Positions 1-7,998 of a DNA stretch of 64,000 nt are shown here, piece after piece. Under the pieces are notes generated by a model. The model had not been told where the DNA came from. It saw nothing but the letters and a program-made list of their open reading frames with translations, and did no database searches. Both the position numbers and the translations under genes were made by a program. Positions within the stretch are counted from its first letter, which is position 1. Every line of letters starts with the position of its first letter. The stretch is from Marihabitans asiaticum. Lineage in GTDB: Bacteria; Actinomycetota; Actinomycetes; Actinomycetales; Dermatophilaceae. The stretch is taken from contig NZ_VIUW01000002.1 in NCBI RefSeq assembly GCF_007828725.1, positions 372,001 to 436,000 on the forward strand, read 5' to 3'.

Positions 1-601
1 CGGCCAGTCGCGCCAGCCGTTCCGTCTGGGCGGTCAACGCGAGACGAGAGTCATCACCGAGGGTCACCACGCCGTCGTGCAGTCCCTCGTGGTAGGCGCT
101 CAAGGTCGCGATCGGCGTGCGCAGTTCGTGGGCGAGGTCGGACAGCATCCGTCGTCTGGTGTCCTCGACTCCTTCCAAGCGGGCCGCCATCACGTTGAAT
201 GCTCCGGCGAGGGTCTCGAGCTCAGTCCCCGCACCGACATGAGGCACGCGGGTGGAGTAATGGCCACGGCTCAGTTCGCGCGCGGCATCGGTCATCTGCG
301 CCAGCGGTTGACGCAGCCGTCGGGCGAGGAACCAGGCCACCGCAGTCGCCCCAGTCAGAGAGATGAGCAGGCTCACCCCCAGGGCGATGAGCGAAGCGTC
401 CCGAAAGGCCATCTCGATGTGGACCAGCTCGGGTGCGTTCTCCTGGTGCCCCGCTTGGAGGAGGTGGTCGTGGAAGATCGGGGGGCCGATGACGGCGGCG
501 ACGAGCCCGGCTGTCAGTGCTCCCGCAAGGAGTACCAGGATCTGTCCCGCCAGTAGTCGAGGCGCCAGACCCTTGGAGAGTGTGTTGACGCGCTTGTTCA
601 T
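1..601 (-). CDS. Sensor histidine kinase, N-terminal part (cut by window edge)
   Basis: Partner kinase of the response regulator to its right; its ATG overlaps that gene's stop codon. Only the first 200 codons are present. Visible in order are a membrane segment at about residues 16-40, a short outer loop, a second membrane segment at about 70-94, a HAMP-type linker, and the phosphoacceptor box SDLAHELRTPIATL with the His at residue 158. The ATPase domain lies outside the window. The short outer loop contains several His and could sense a metal, which is inference from the copper genes next door. The open frame runs without stop to base 1, so this is edge truncation and not decay. Confidence 0.9.
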   Translation of the reverse strand, partial: MNKRVNTLSKGLAPRLLAGQILVLLAGALTAGLVAAVIGPPIFHDHLLQAGHQENAPELVHIEMAFRDASLIALGVSLLISLTGATAVAWFLARRLRQPLAQMTDAARELSRGHYSTRVPHVGAGTELETLAGAFNVMAARLEGVEDTRRRMLSDLAHELRTPIATLSAYHEGLHDGVVTLGDDSRLALTAQTERLARLA

Positions 602-1335
602 CCGGGCCCCATCCGGTAACCGATGCCGCGCACCGTGGTGATGTAGCGAGCGAGATCGGGGTTGTCTCCGAGCTTGCGTCGCAGGTGAGCGATGTGGACG
701 TCGACCAGGTGCTCGTCCCCGACCCAGCCGCCACCCCAGACCTCCTCGATGAGCTGCGTGCGGGAGAAGGCCATCGAGGGCCGTTGGGCCAAGGTCATCA
801 GCAGATCCCGTTCGGTCGGTGTCAGCGGAACTGGTTCTCCCTTCAGGTGGACCTGCTGCCCGATTGGGTCGACCTGAAGGTCGCCGAATACCCATGGGGT
901 TGCCGCAGCGCTGGAGTTGCCGGCGTTCCCGCCCCGTGGGCGACGCAGGACCGTCTGCACGCGTGCCACCAGCTCGCGCACGCTGAAGGGTTTGGTGACG
1001 TAGTCATCGGCGCCCACGGAGAGGCCGATCAGGGTGTCCACCTCGTCCGATCGGGCGGTCACGACGATGACGTAGCAGTCGCTGAAGGTGCGGATCTGGC
1101 GGCAGACCTCGATGCCGTCCAGTCCGGGCAGTCCCAGGTCGAGGATCACCACGTCTGGGGACTGCTCTCGTGCTGCTTCGACTCCGGCGACGCCGTTGTG
1201 CTCGACTGTGGTCTGGTACTCGCTGCGGGCGAGATAGGCGGCGATCATCTCTGCCAGCGTCTTCTCGTCCTCGATGATGAGCACCTTCGACAACGGCTCG
1301 ACAGGGGTTCGTGTGCTCACGACAGACAGTCTCAC
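598..1335 (-). CDS. OmpR/PhoB-family response regulator
   Basis: Cytoplasmic DNA-binding response regulator. The receiver domain (about residues 16-130) shows the acidic pair in LIIEDE, the phosphoacceptor Asp66 in VVILDLGLPG and the conserved Lys in DDYVTKPFS. The C-terminal winged helix (about 145-245) shows LTPTERDLLMTLAQ and the recognition region VDVHIAHLRRKLG. The chosen start is a GTG at 1335; a second GTG at 1320 is equally possible, and neither has a strong ribosome site. It is co-transcribed with the kinase and divergent from the SHOCT and multicopper oxidase genes, so control of the neighbouring copper genes is a reasonable inference. Confidence 0.93.
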   Translation of the reverse strand: MRLSVVSTRTPVEPLSKVLIIEDEKTLAEMIAAYLARSEYQTTVEHNGVAGVEAAREQSPDVVILDLGLPGLDGIEVCRQIRTFSDCYVIVVTARSDEVDTLIGLSVGADDYVTKPFSVRELVARVQTVLRRPRGGNAGNSSAAATPWVFGDLQVDPIGQQVHLKGEPVPLTPTERDLLMTLAQRPSMAFSRTQLIEEVWGGGWVGDEHLVDVHIAHLRRKLGDNPDLARYITTVRGIGYRMGPG

Positions 1336-1381
1336 CCGAGGGCCGCACCACGGCCGACGTCAGCGGCGAATCGACGAGGAT

Positions 1382-1397
1382 CTTCGTCAAACCTCAA
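1382..1397 (+). promoter_or_regulatory. Shared 16-bp box, copy 1
   Basis: The box CTTCGTCAAACCTCAA lies 79 bp before the SHOCT gene start and inside the divergent region with the response regulator. A copy with 14 of 16 identical bases lies at 4207-4222, 75 bp before the DUF305 gene. The leaders just before both ATGs are also nearly the same (AAGGAGTC, one variable base, CCGATG). It is a candidate operator or promoter element for the adjacent two-component system. Confidence 0.45.
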
Positions 1398-1476
1398 CGC
1401 GGCGACCACCAACCCATGACCTTCCCGCCGGAGCCTGTCTGCATGCCGGGAGGTCGGCTTCAAGAAGGAGTCTCCG

Positions 1477-1710
1477 ATGATGTGGAATCACGGCTGCGAC
1501 ATGATGTGGCTGGGCATGGCCGCAGGCGTCCTCGCCTTCTGGGTGATCGTCGTGCTCGCCGTGCGCGCACTGTTCCCCGGCCAGAGAAGCACCGCCACAG
1601 GCCCTACCCGGACCGACGCGCTGACGCTTCTCGACGAAGGACTGGCCCGCGGTGACCTGAGCGTCGATGAGTACGAAAAGCGACGTCACCTGATCATTCA
1701 TGGGCGCTGA
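1477..1710 (+). CDS. Small membrane protein with SHOCT domain
   Basis: A 77-residue protein with one membrane helix (about residues 10-32, rich in Val and Leu) followed by a short C-terminal SHOCT module (about 46-77) ending DLSVDEYEKRRHLI. SHOCT modules are small oligomerisation or anchoring units; no enzymatic role is known. The N-terminus MMWNHGCDMMW is rich in Met, His and Cys, which could bind copper (inference). A good ribosome site AAGGAG precedes the ATG. It is the first gene of a plus-strand run with the multicopper oxidase 33 bp downstream. Confidence 0.8.
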   Translation: MMWNHGCDMMWLGMAAGVLAFWVIVVLAVRALFPGQRSTATGPTRTDALTLLDEGLARGDLSVDEYEKRRHLIIHGR

Positions 1711-1743
1711 CGCGCGTCGGTACACCGACCCCTGGAGGGAACT

Positions 1744-3249
1744 ATGGGCTCTATCACTCGCCGTGGCCTGCTGATCGGTGGCCTCGGTACCGCTGGCGCA
1801 GCGGGCTTGGGAACGTATGCCGCCACCAAAGGATCGGGTGCCAGCGCGCCGAAGGGGGCCTTCGGCGCTCCGACGCCGGTCTCACCTGACCCGGGCCAGA
1901 CGGTGGTGACCAAGTCCTTGACCGCCAAGCCGATCACCCTCGATCTAGCGGGCCGCACCGTCTCGACCTGGGGATACGGCGACGCCGTGCCTGGTCCACT
2001 TCTGCGGGCCACCGCCGGCGACTTCCTGCGCGTCACCCTCGACAACCAACTTCCGGACGAGACCACCATCCACTGGCACGGTATTCGTCTGCGCAACCCG
2101 GCCGACGGCGTCCCCGGCATGACGCAGGACCCGGTGAAGCCGGAGACCTCCTACGTCTACGAGTTCACCGCGCCCGATCCGGGCACGTACTTCTTCCACC
2201 CTCACGTCGGCGTTCAGCTCGACCGGGGACTGTACGCCCCGTTGATCATCGACGACCCGAACGAGCCAGGCGGCTACGACGCCGAGTGGGTCCTTGTCCT
2301 CGATGACTGGATCGACGGAACAGGCACCACGCCCGAGCAGGTCCTGGAGAAGCTCTTGGCCAATGACTCCGGATCCGGGGGCATGGGTGGCATGGGTGGT
2401 ATGGACCACGGCGAGATGGGTGGCATGAACCATGGCGCCATGGACGAGGCCGAGCCGTGGGGCGACGCCGGAGACGTGACCTACCCGCACTTCCTGATCA
2501 ACGGACGGCCGCCAGCGGACCCCGAGACGCTCAGAGCCAAGGCCGGGCAGAAGGTTCGTCTGCGAATCATCAACGCCGCCTCCGACACCATCTTCACCGT
2601 TGCTCTCGGGGGGCACCGGATGACGATCACGCACAGCGATGGGTTCCCGGTCGAGCCGACCGAGACGGACGCGTTCTATATCGGGATGGGCGAACGTTAT
2701 GACGCGATTGTCACCCTCGGCGACGGGGCCTTCCCCTTGGTGGCCAAGCCGGTCGGCAAGGCCGGCGGCGGTCAGGCCATGGCCGTAGCCCGCACCGGAA
2801 GCGGCGCCGCACCCGGCGGGGACGCCAGCCCACGAGAATTGACCGGACGGGTCCTCATCGGCTCCGACCTGAGACCCGCCCAGGCAGCCAAGCTGCCCAG
2901 CAGGAGACCCGATGCAACCGCGCGGCTCACTCTCACCGGATCGATGCAGCCCTACGCATGGGGGATGAACGGAGCTCCGTTCGGCAAGAACGAGCCCCTG
3001 ACCGTCCGGGCCGGGCAACGACTGCGGATCAACGCCACCAACATGACGATGATGACTCACCCGGTGCATGTGCACGGCCACACCTTTGCCCTGCCCTCCG
3101 GGCTCAGGAAGGACACTGTCCTCATGGCCCCCATGCAGTCTTTCGCCATCGACCTCGACGCCGACAACGAGGGCGACTGGATGATCCACTGCCACAACAT
3201 CTACCACGCAGAGGGCGGCATGATGATCGCGTTGGAGTACATCGCATGA
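1744..3249 (+). CDS. Tat-exported multicopper oxidase
   Basis: Laccase/CueO-type oxidase of 501 residues, probably oxidising Cu(I) outside the membrane. The N-terminus ITRRGLLIGG is a twin-arginine signal. Type 2/3 copper ligands appear as HWHG (residues 110-113) and HPH (152-154) in the first cupredoxin domain. The last domain has HPVHVHGH starting at His439 and HCHNIYH at 482-488. A Met/His/Gly stretch around residues 215-235 (GGMGGMGGMDHGEMGG) is a likely copper-collecting insert. Ribosome site GGAGGG sits just before the ATG. It overlaps the next gene by 4 bp, so the two are translationally coupled. Confidence 0.95.
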   Translation: MGSITRRGLLIGGLGTAGAAGLGTYAATKGSGASAPKGAFGAPTPVSPDPGQTVVTKSLTAKPITLDLAGRTVSTWGYGDAVPGPLLRATAGDFLRVTLDNQLPDETTIHWHGIRLRNPADGVPGMTQDPVKPETSYVYEFTAPDPGTYFFHPHVGVQLDRGLYAPLIIDDPNEPGGYDAEWVLVLDDWIDGTGTTPEQVLEKLLANDSGSGGMGGMGGMDHGEMGGMNHGAMDEAEPWGDAGDVTYPHFLINGRPPADPETLRAKAGQKVRLRIINAASDTIFTVALGGHRMTITHSDGFPVEPTETDAFYIGMGERYDAIVTLGDGAFPLVAKPVGKAGGGQAMAVARTGSGAAPGGDASPRELTGRVLIGSDLRPAQAAKLPSRRPDATARLTLTGSMQPYAWGMNGAPFGKNEPLTVRAGQRLRINATNMTMMTHPVHVHGHTFALPSGLRKDTVLMAPMQSFAIDLDADNEGDWMIHCHNIYHAEGGMMIALEYIA

Positions 3250-4139
3250 GGCCCCGTCGACGACGTGTCGCCCGAGGTATCGCTGTGGTGGCTGCGGTGG
3301 CGCTGCTGGCCGGGTGCTCTTCGACATCCGAGACCGGGACACCGCAGTCCACTGGCGGTGAGTCGTCCAGCCCAGCGGGAAGCGACGCGAGCCAACAGCC
3401 CGCACCCTTGATCCATGTTCATGGGATCGCTCGACATCCACGAACCGGCGACGTGCTGGTGGCGACCCATCAAGGTTTGTTCCAGCAGGTCGACGGCAAG
3501 CTCGTCCGCAACGGTCCTGCCATCGACCTGATGGGCTTCACCATCGGCGACGACGGCACTCTGTATGCCTCCGGCCACCCAGCACCCGGTACCGACCTCC
3601 CCCAGCCAGTAGGTCTCATCACGTCACAGGACACGGGTCGCACCTGGCAGGTCGCCTCACGCGGCGGGCGCTCGGATTTCCACGCTCTGACCGCCGGCCC
3701 AAACGGCGTCATCGGGTTCGACGGAACGCTTCGACACACCAGCGACAAAGAGACCTGGGATACGCGGGACATTCCCTCACCGCCACGGGTGCTGGCCGCT
3801 TCCCCCACGTCCGGGAAGGTGCTGGCCACCACAAGCGCTGGCCTGCTCATGAGTCAGGACGAGGGCACCACCTGGACCTCCCTCGCCCCACCAGAGGTCG
3901 CCGTCCTCGCCGCCTGGGCCGACGAGGAGACCATCGTCACCTCTTCAGCCGCGGGCAGACTGGCAACCAGCAGCGACGCCGGCCAGACCTGGACCCTTCA
4001 TCCGGGGAGCATCGGGCCGGCCGAAGCGTTGTGGGCGGGCCGCACTAGTGACGGACAACTGGAGATCATCGCGTCCGTCCACGGGCGCGTGATCAGCACC
4101 ACGGATGCAGGAAGGACCACCCAGACATTGGTCCAGTGA
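3246..4139 (+). CDS. BNR/sialidase-repeat lipoprotein (F510_1955-like)
   Basis: Start chosen at 3246 because its ATG overlaps the oxidase stop (ATGA) and gives a clean lipoprotein signal: basic residues, hydrophobic stretch, then LLAGCSS. The mature part is about 275 residues with repeated beta-propeller strands marked by Asp-box-like stretches such as SQDTGRTWQ, SQDEGTTW and SSDAGQTW. An early HVHGIARHP stretch carries His residues. This family is often annotated as glycosylhydrolase, but its link with multicopper oxidases points to an envelope metal-handling role (inference). No catalytic residues of true sialidases were identified. Confidence 0.8.
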   Translation: MRPRRRRVARGIAVVAAVALLAGCSSTSETGTPQSTGGESSSPAGSDASQQPAPLIHVHGIARHPRTGDVLVATHQGLFQQVDGKLVRNGPAIDLMGFTIGDDGTLYASGHPAPGTDLPQPVGLITSQDTGRTWQVASRGGRSDFHALTAGPNGVIGFDGTLRHTSDKETWDTRDIPSPPRVLAASPTSGKVLATTSAGLLMSQDEGTTWTSLAPPEVAVLAAWADEETIVTSSAAGRLATSSDAGQTWTLHPGSIGPAEALWAGRTSDGQLEIIASVHGRVISTTDAGRTTQTLVQ

Positions 4140-4206
4140 GTCGTCGTGCCTGTGCGACCAGGTCTCGGACTCCGCGGCGCTGATCCTCCACCGGCATCGC
4201 GGTGGC

Positions 4207-4222
4207 CTTCATCCAACCTCAA
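4207..4222 (+). promoter_or_regulatory. Shared 16-bp box, copy 2
   Basis: CTTCATCCAACCTCAA, differing at two positions from the copy at 1382-1397 and placed at nearly the same distance from its gene (75 against 79 bp). It is a candidate binding site for the response regulator encoded at 598-1335. Confidence 0.45.
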
Positions 4223-4297
4223 TACGATCGGGATCGAATCACCATTCCGCGACGTGAGGGTTGGTCCTGCCCCGAACATTCTGCGAAGGAGTCCCCG

Positions 4298-4900
4298 ATG
4301 ACCCGCCTTGGACGGCGCGCTGCTCACGTGGTCGCGACAACCCTCACCGCAGGCGCCCTGGCTGCCTGCTCCAGCGGCTCTGACGGATCCATGTCCGGGA
4401 TGGACCACGACAAGACACCGATGAGCACCAGCGACACCTCTACGACGGCGGAGGGCCGGCAAGGCGACATCATGTTCGCCCAAATGATGATCCCTCACCA
4501 CGAGCAGGCGATCGCGATGGCCGACCTCGCTCTTGAACCTTCAGCCAATGCCTCGGAGCAGGTCCGCGACTTCGCCAAGGACATCAAAGGCGCCCAAGGC
4601 CCCGAGATCCAGACGATGGAAAGCTGGCTCGAGGACTGGGACGCTCCCACCGCGAGTTCCACCGGCATGGAGCACGGGTCCGGGATGATGACGCAGGAGC
4701 AGATGGCGGCACTCACGTCAGCCACTGGCGCCGAATTCGACCGGCAGTGGCTCACCCTTATGATCCAGCACCATCAAGGCGCTGTGATCATGGCGGATCA
4801 AGTTCTAACCACGACCGAGGACGACGCAGTCGAGAGGATGGCCAAGGCCATCGTCAAGACGCAGAAAGCCGAGATCACGGCCATGCAGCGCGAACTCTGA
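4298..4900 (+). CDS. DUF305 lipoprotein
   Basis: A 200-residue lipoprotein; the ATG at 4298 follows AAGGAG and gives a signal ending LAACSS. After a Ser/Thr/Met-rich linker come two ferritin-like helical halves of the DUF305 type, each with the MMIxHHxxA pattern: MMIPHHEQAI (about residue 65) and LMIQHHQGAV (about 155). These paired His/Met sites are typical of a family often found beside copper resistance genes, and copper binding is the usual proposal. The 16-bp box upstream suggests shared control with the SHOCT-oxidase unit. Confidence 0.88.
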   Translation: MTRLGRRAAHVVATTLTAGALAACSSGSDGSMSGMDHDKTPMSTSDTSTTAEGRQGDIMFAQMMIPHHEQAIAMADLALEPSANASEQVRDFAKDIKGAQGPEIQTMESWLEDWDAPTASSTGMEHGSGMMTQEQMAALTSATGAEFDRQWLTLMIQHHQGAVIMADQVLTTTEDDAVERMAKAIVKTQKAEITAMQREL

Positions 4901-4970
4901 GCGCGGCATGCCCTTGACGAGCTCGGCCGGCCGGATCACGGGTGGCGCGCGACCCGGCCCCGATAATCGG

Positions 4971-5378
4971 TCAGGTGAGCGAGGTGATCAACTCGCGGCA
5001 GGCCTGCTCGCACCGCCGGCACGCCTCGGCACAGATCCGGCAGTGCTCATGCATCGAGGCATGCTCCTCACAGCTGTCACCGCACGACTTGCAGGCTGTC
5101 GCACAGGCCTCGAGGAAAGCCCGCGTGAGGTTGGCGTCGTAACCGGTGTGGCGCGAAAGCGCCGAGCCGGTCGTCGTGCAGATGTCCGCGCAATCGAGAT
5201 TGGCGCGGACGCACTTGGTGAGATCAGTGACTGTGTCCTCACTCAGACAGGCGTCGGCACAGGCGGTGCACGTCTGGGCGCACTCGAAGCAGGCTTGGAT
5301 GCACTCGATCAACTTGGCTCTGTCGATCCCACCCAGATCTTTCGGGTAGGTCTCGAGCATCTGCTCCACGGTGTGCAT
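4971..5378 (-). CDS. Four-helix-bundle Cys-rich copper-storage-like protein (Csp/DUF326)
   Basis: A 135-residue cytosolic protein with no signal peptide. Cys residues recur at helix spacing (CIQACFECAQTCTAC, CVRANLDCADIC, CKSCGDSC, CRICAEACRRCEQAC), the hallmark of Csp3-type four-helix bundles that load the helix core with Cu(I). Ribosome site AAGGAG lies just before the ATG. It converges on the DUF305 gene with 70 bp between the stops. Cytosolic copper storage is established for homologues and inferred here from the Cys pattern. Confidence 0.88.
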   Translation of the reverse strand: MHTVEQMLETYPKDLGGIDRAKLIECIQACFECAQTCTACADACLSEDTVTDLTKCVRANLDCADICTTTGSALSRHTGYDANLTRAFLEACATACKSCGDSCEEHASMHEHCRICAEACRRCEQACRELITSLT

Positions 5379-5661
5379 GTCTGTACTCCTTCATTCGATG
5401 AGGCGACGCGACAACGGTGCATGCGGCACGCGTCGACGAGAGTCCTTGGGCTACCCCAGCGAGGTATGCCGAAACCTGCTCGCCTGGCACAGGAGCGAAC
5501 AGCTGCTGGGCTATGTGCCCACGATTGGTCAGCATGCCCTGGTTCAAGATGTCGGGACCCTGCTCGAACTCGTCCTGCTCCATCCGACGCAGCCGTACAT
5601 GCTGCCAGGGGGTAAGGGTATGAAAGTTCACGAGGAGAAGGCGCGAAGGAAGGAAGATGGC

Positions 5662-6261
5662 ATGACGACGGTCCATCGGAAGGTTCACGCGGCAGCGACT
5701 GCCGCGGCGGCAATTGCGCTGCTGGCGGGGTGCGGAGGAACGGCCGAGGATGACGCGACGCAGTCACCGCAGTCGTCGATGACGTCTGACTCGTCCGCGT
5801 CCAGCAGTGGGACCAGCGAGGCAATGGGTGGTCACAAGACTGATGGCGGACCTCCTCCAGAGGGCATCGAGCAGGCGAGTTCGCCGACGTATCCCGTGGG
5901 CACGAAGGTGACGTTGACTGCTGACCACATGTCGGGGATGAAGGGGGCCGAGGCGACCATCTCGGGCGCCTTCGACACAACGGCCTACTCCATCAGCTAC
6001 ACGCCCACGGACGGCGGCCAGCGGATCACGGACCACAAGTGGGTCGTTCACGAGGAGCTGAAGGACCCCGGCGACGCGCCATTGGAAGCGGGTACCGAGG
6101 TCGTCCTGGATGCCGATCACATGGCCGGCATGGATGGCGCCGAGGCGACGATCGACAGCGCGAGCGATGAGACGGTGTACATGGTCGACCTCACGATGGA
6201 TGGCATGAAGATGACCAATCACAAGTGGGTCGTGGAGAGCGAGATCCAGCCAGCCAAGTGA
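5662..6261 (+). CDS. YdhK-family lipoprotein (two DUF1541 repeats)
   Basis: Start at the ATG 5662 after AAGGAAGGAAG; it yields a lipoprotein signal ending LLAGCGG. The 199-residue protein has a Ser-rich linker, a HKTDGGPPPEGI-type hinge and two DUF1541 repeats (about residues 75-135 and 140-196), each with LTADHMSGM or LDADHMAGM, GAEATI and a terminal HKWVV. The function is not established, but DHMxGM motifs suggest metal contact, and the family is common in copper and arsenic islands. The frame is open upstream to 5371, but that part has no typical protein features. The 283 bp before it hold no gene I can support. Confidence 0.85.
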   Translation: MTTVHRKVHAAATAAAAIALLAGCGGTAEDDATQSPQSSMTSDSSASSSGTSEAMGGHKTDGGPPPEGIEQASSPTYPVGTKVTLTADHMSGMKGAEATISGAFDTTAYSISYTPTDGGQRITDHKWVVHEELKDPGDAPLEAGTEVVLDADHMAGMDGAEATIDSASDETVYMVDLTMDGMKMTNHKWVVESEIQPAK

Positions 6262-6382
6262 CCTCGACGCTGAGATGCTGCTGAGTGCGCAGTCCGTGGC
6301 AGACGACGCCCCCTTTTTTTGCGTCGATCCTCTGCTGGCTTACATAAGTTTGTTGTCTACAGGTCAAGAAGGGCGGATCGCG

Positions 6383-6724
6383 GTGTACGGGATCGTGGCG
6401 ATGGCGCTGGTGGCGGTGTTCGCTGTGGCGTTCCTCTATGCGCTCCACCGGGCTGTCAATGTACTGGCCGAGCCACTAACGGTGCTCCCGGCGCAGTCGG
6501 GGTGGTTGCCCCAGGAACATGCGCTCTCCCGGTTCCACGCCCGCTGGTATCCCGCCTCCATCGTCTTCCTCGCCTTCGATGTCGAGATGTTGTTCATGTA
6601 CCCGTGGGCAGTGGTCGTGGCCGAGGAGGGGATGACTGCGGTGGTGGAGATGTTCCTCTTCCTCGGAGCACTGCTCATCGCCGTGACGTGGGCTTGGCGG
6701 GAGGGGGTCTTCCGATGGGTCTGA
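6383..6724 (+). CDS. nuoA: NADH-quinone oxidoreductase subunit A-like (NuoA)
   Basis: Three-helix membrane subunit of 113 residues. The GTG at 6383 is preferred because GGGCGG lies upstream and the length fits the family; an ATG at 6275 in frame would add 36 weak residues. The second helix region keeps the NuoA signature (FHARWYPASIVFLAFDVEML followed by FMYPWAVV). The loop before it has lost the usual Tyr-Glu-Cys-Gly motif that faces the quinone site in complex I. It opens the operon, overlaps the next gene by 10 bp, and starts 121 bp after the YdhK gene. Confidence 0.88.
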   Translation: MYGIVAMALVAVFAVAFLYALHRAVNVLAEPLTVLPAQSGWLPQEHALSRFHARWYPASIVFLAFDVEMLFMYPWAVVVAEEGMTAVVEMFLFLGALLIAVTWAWREGVFRWV

Positions 6725-7998
6725 CCCGAATCCTCGCCCATCTGGCGGTCAACTCCGCCCGTGTCCTGATCGTCGAGGCACCGGGTCACTGGCTCACGCG
6801 CGTGGAGCTCGAGCAGCAGATGTTGCTCCGAGGCTGGTGTGCGGCATGGACGCCGGCGGATGCGGACGTGCTGGCGGTGTGCGGTGTGCCAGGTCCCGAG
6901 CTGGTAGAACTCGCGCAGCGCCTGTGGGAACAGATGCCCGGTCCGCGGGTGCGCGTCGACGTCGCCTCGTCGGCAGTTGTGGGTTCTGCTCTCGAGGACG
7001 CGGCAGCGCTCCTTCTCGATACCCCGTATCACCGGGCGGATGCCCGGGAGAGGGCGCAGGAGCCTCGGATTCCTGAGGACCACGGTCAAATGGGCCACGA
7101 GGGCATGGACCACGGTGGCCACGAGGGCATGAACCACGAGGGCATGGACCACGGTGGGCACGAGGGCATGAACCACGAGGGCATGGACCACGGTGGGCAC
7201 GAGGGCATGAACCACGAGGGCATGGACCGCGGTGGGCACGAGGGCATGAACCACGAGGCCATGGACCACGAGGGCATGGACCACGCGGGCCACGGGGGTC
7301 ATGGCGGAATGGACATGGCCCCGGCCGGGATCGCGCTGGCCCAAGGTGGTCAGGACCGGGACGGTCTGGAGATGGATGTCCTGCATCTCCCGCTCGGTCC
7401 TGTGCTTCCGTTTTGGCCGGCTGGGCTGGTGCTGTGCTGCTCGCTGCAAGGTGATGTCGTCGTCGACGCTGCGGCGTCCGTCGTTGACGGTGCGGGCCAG
7501 GCAGCCGGCAGCAAGGAGCCCCAGGCCCCTCCGGTGCCTGCGTCTGCGGTGCGGTGCGATGGCGTCATGGCGCTGCTGGCGTTGGCCGGGGCGGATGACG
7601 CGGCGGCGCGTGCTCGCCGGGCCCGGGACGCCCTGGTGCGTGGCGATCAGGGTGCCGCCCGGGATGTCGTCGAGCGGTTGCACCGTACGGTGCGGAGATC
7701 GTGGTTGCTGCGCTGGTCCCTGCGGGGGGTGCTGGTCCTCGATCCGTCCGATCTGGCACGGCACGGCCTGCCGGAGGGTTGCCGGGGAGACGCCCACGAT
7801 CGCCTGTCGTCCATGGTGGAAGGGCTCCGGAGCGAGGTGTGCGGCGGCGCAGTCCCGGCGGCCGTGGAGTCTGGCGCAGTGCCGTGGGAGAGGATGCCGC
7901 ATCTGGTGACCGGGTTGGAGCTGGCCACCGTGCGTCTGGCCGTGGCCAGCTTGAATCTGGAACCCTTCTCGACCGTCCAGGAGACGGGGCATGCCTGA
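6715..7998 (+). CDS. NuoB/NuoD-like fusion with His/Met-rich linker (novel)
   Basis: A 427-residue soluble protein placed exactly where nuoB, nuoC and nuoD normally lie. Residues about 48-105 (ADVLAVCGVPG, then RLWEQMPGPRVRV) resemble the back half of NuoB, but no set of four cluster cysteines is present. Residues 122-201 are a His/Met/Gly/Asp repeat with about 17 His and 13 Met. Residues about 218-260 (VLHLPLGPVLPF, then LQGDVVVDA) resemble the N-terminal sheet of NuoD or hydrogenase large subunits. The rest is Ala/Arg-rich helix. No NADH, flavin or iron-sulfur motif is seen. ATG at 6715; overlaps nuoA by 10 bp and nuoH by 8 bp. The family assignments are by eye and uncertain. Confidence 0.65.
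   Translation: MGLTRILAHLAVNSARVLIVEAPGHWLTRVELEQQMLLRGWCAAWTPADADVLAVCGVPGPELVELAQRLWEQMPGPRVRVDVASSAVVGSALEDAAALLLDTPYHRADARERAQEPRIPEDHGQMGHEGMDHGGHEGMNHEGMDHGGHEGMNHEGMDHGGHEGMNHEGMDRGGHEGMNHEAMDHEGMDHAGHGGHGGMDMAPAGIALAQGGQDRDGLEMDVLHLPLGPVLPFWPAGLVLCCSLQGDVVVDAAASVVDGAGQAAGSKEPQAPPVPASAVRCDGVMALLALAGADDAAARARRARDALVRGDQGAARDVVERLHRTVRRSWLLRWSLRGVLVLDPSDLARHGLPEGCRGDAHDRLSSMVEGLRSEVCGGAVPAAVESGAVPWERMPHLVTGLELATVRLAVASLNLEPFSTVQETGHA
7099..7254 (+). repeat. Four tandem 39-bp units coding a His/Met repeat
   Basis: Units at 7099, 7138, 7177 and 7216, nearly identical at the DNA level. Each encodes 13 residues of the type EGMDHGGHEGMNH, with degenerate partial units on both sides (7078-7317 overall). 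The unit is in frame with the host gene, so copy number can change without a frameshift. Confidence 0.95.

Noticed and set aside
4955-4985. CCGATAAT as a dif half-site
   Set aside because: Only one arm matches; the second arm is absent.
5239-5688. Minus-strand frame before the Csp gene
   Set aside because: Overlaps the Csp gene in another frame and has no recognisable domain.
6338-6362. TTACATAA near nuoA as a dif-like site
   Set aside because: One arm fits, but the other is one base out of register and poorly matched.
7078-7317. Tandem repeat as a CRISPR array
   Set aside because: Units are contiguous without spacers and code in frame for a His/Met repeat. No cas genes in the window.
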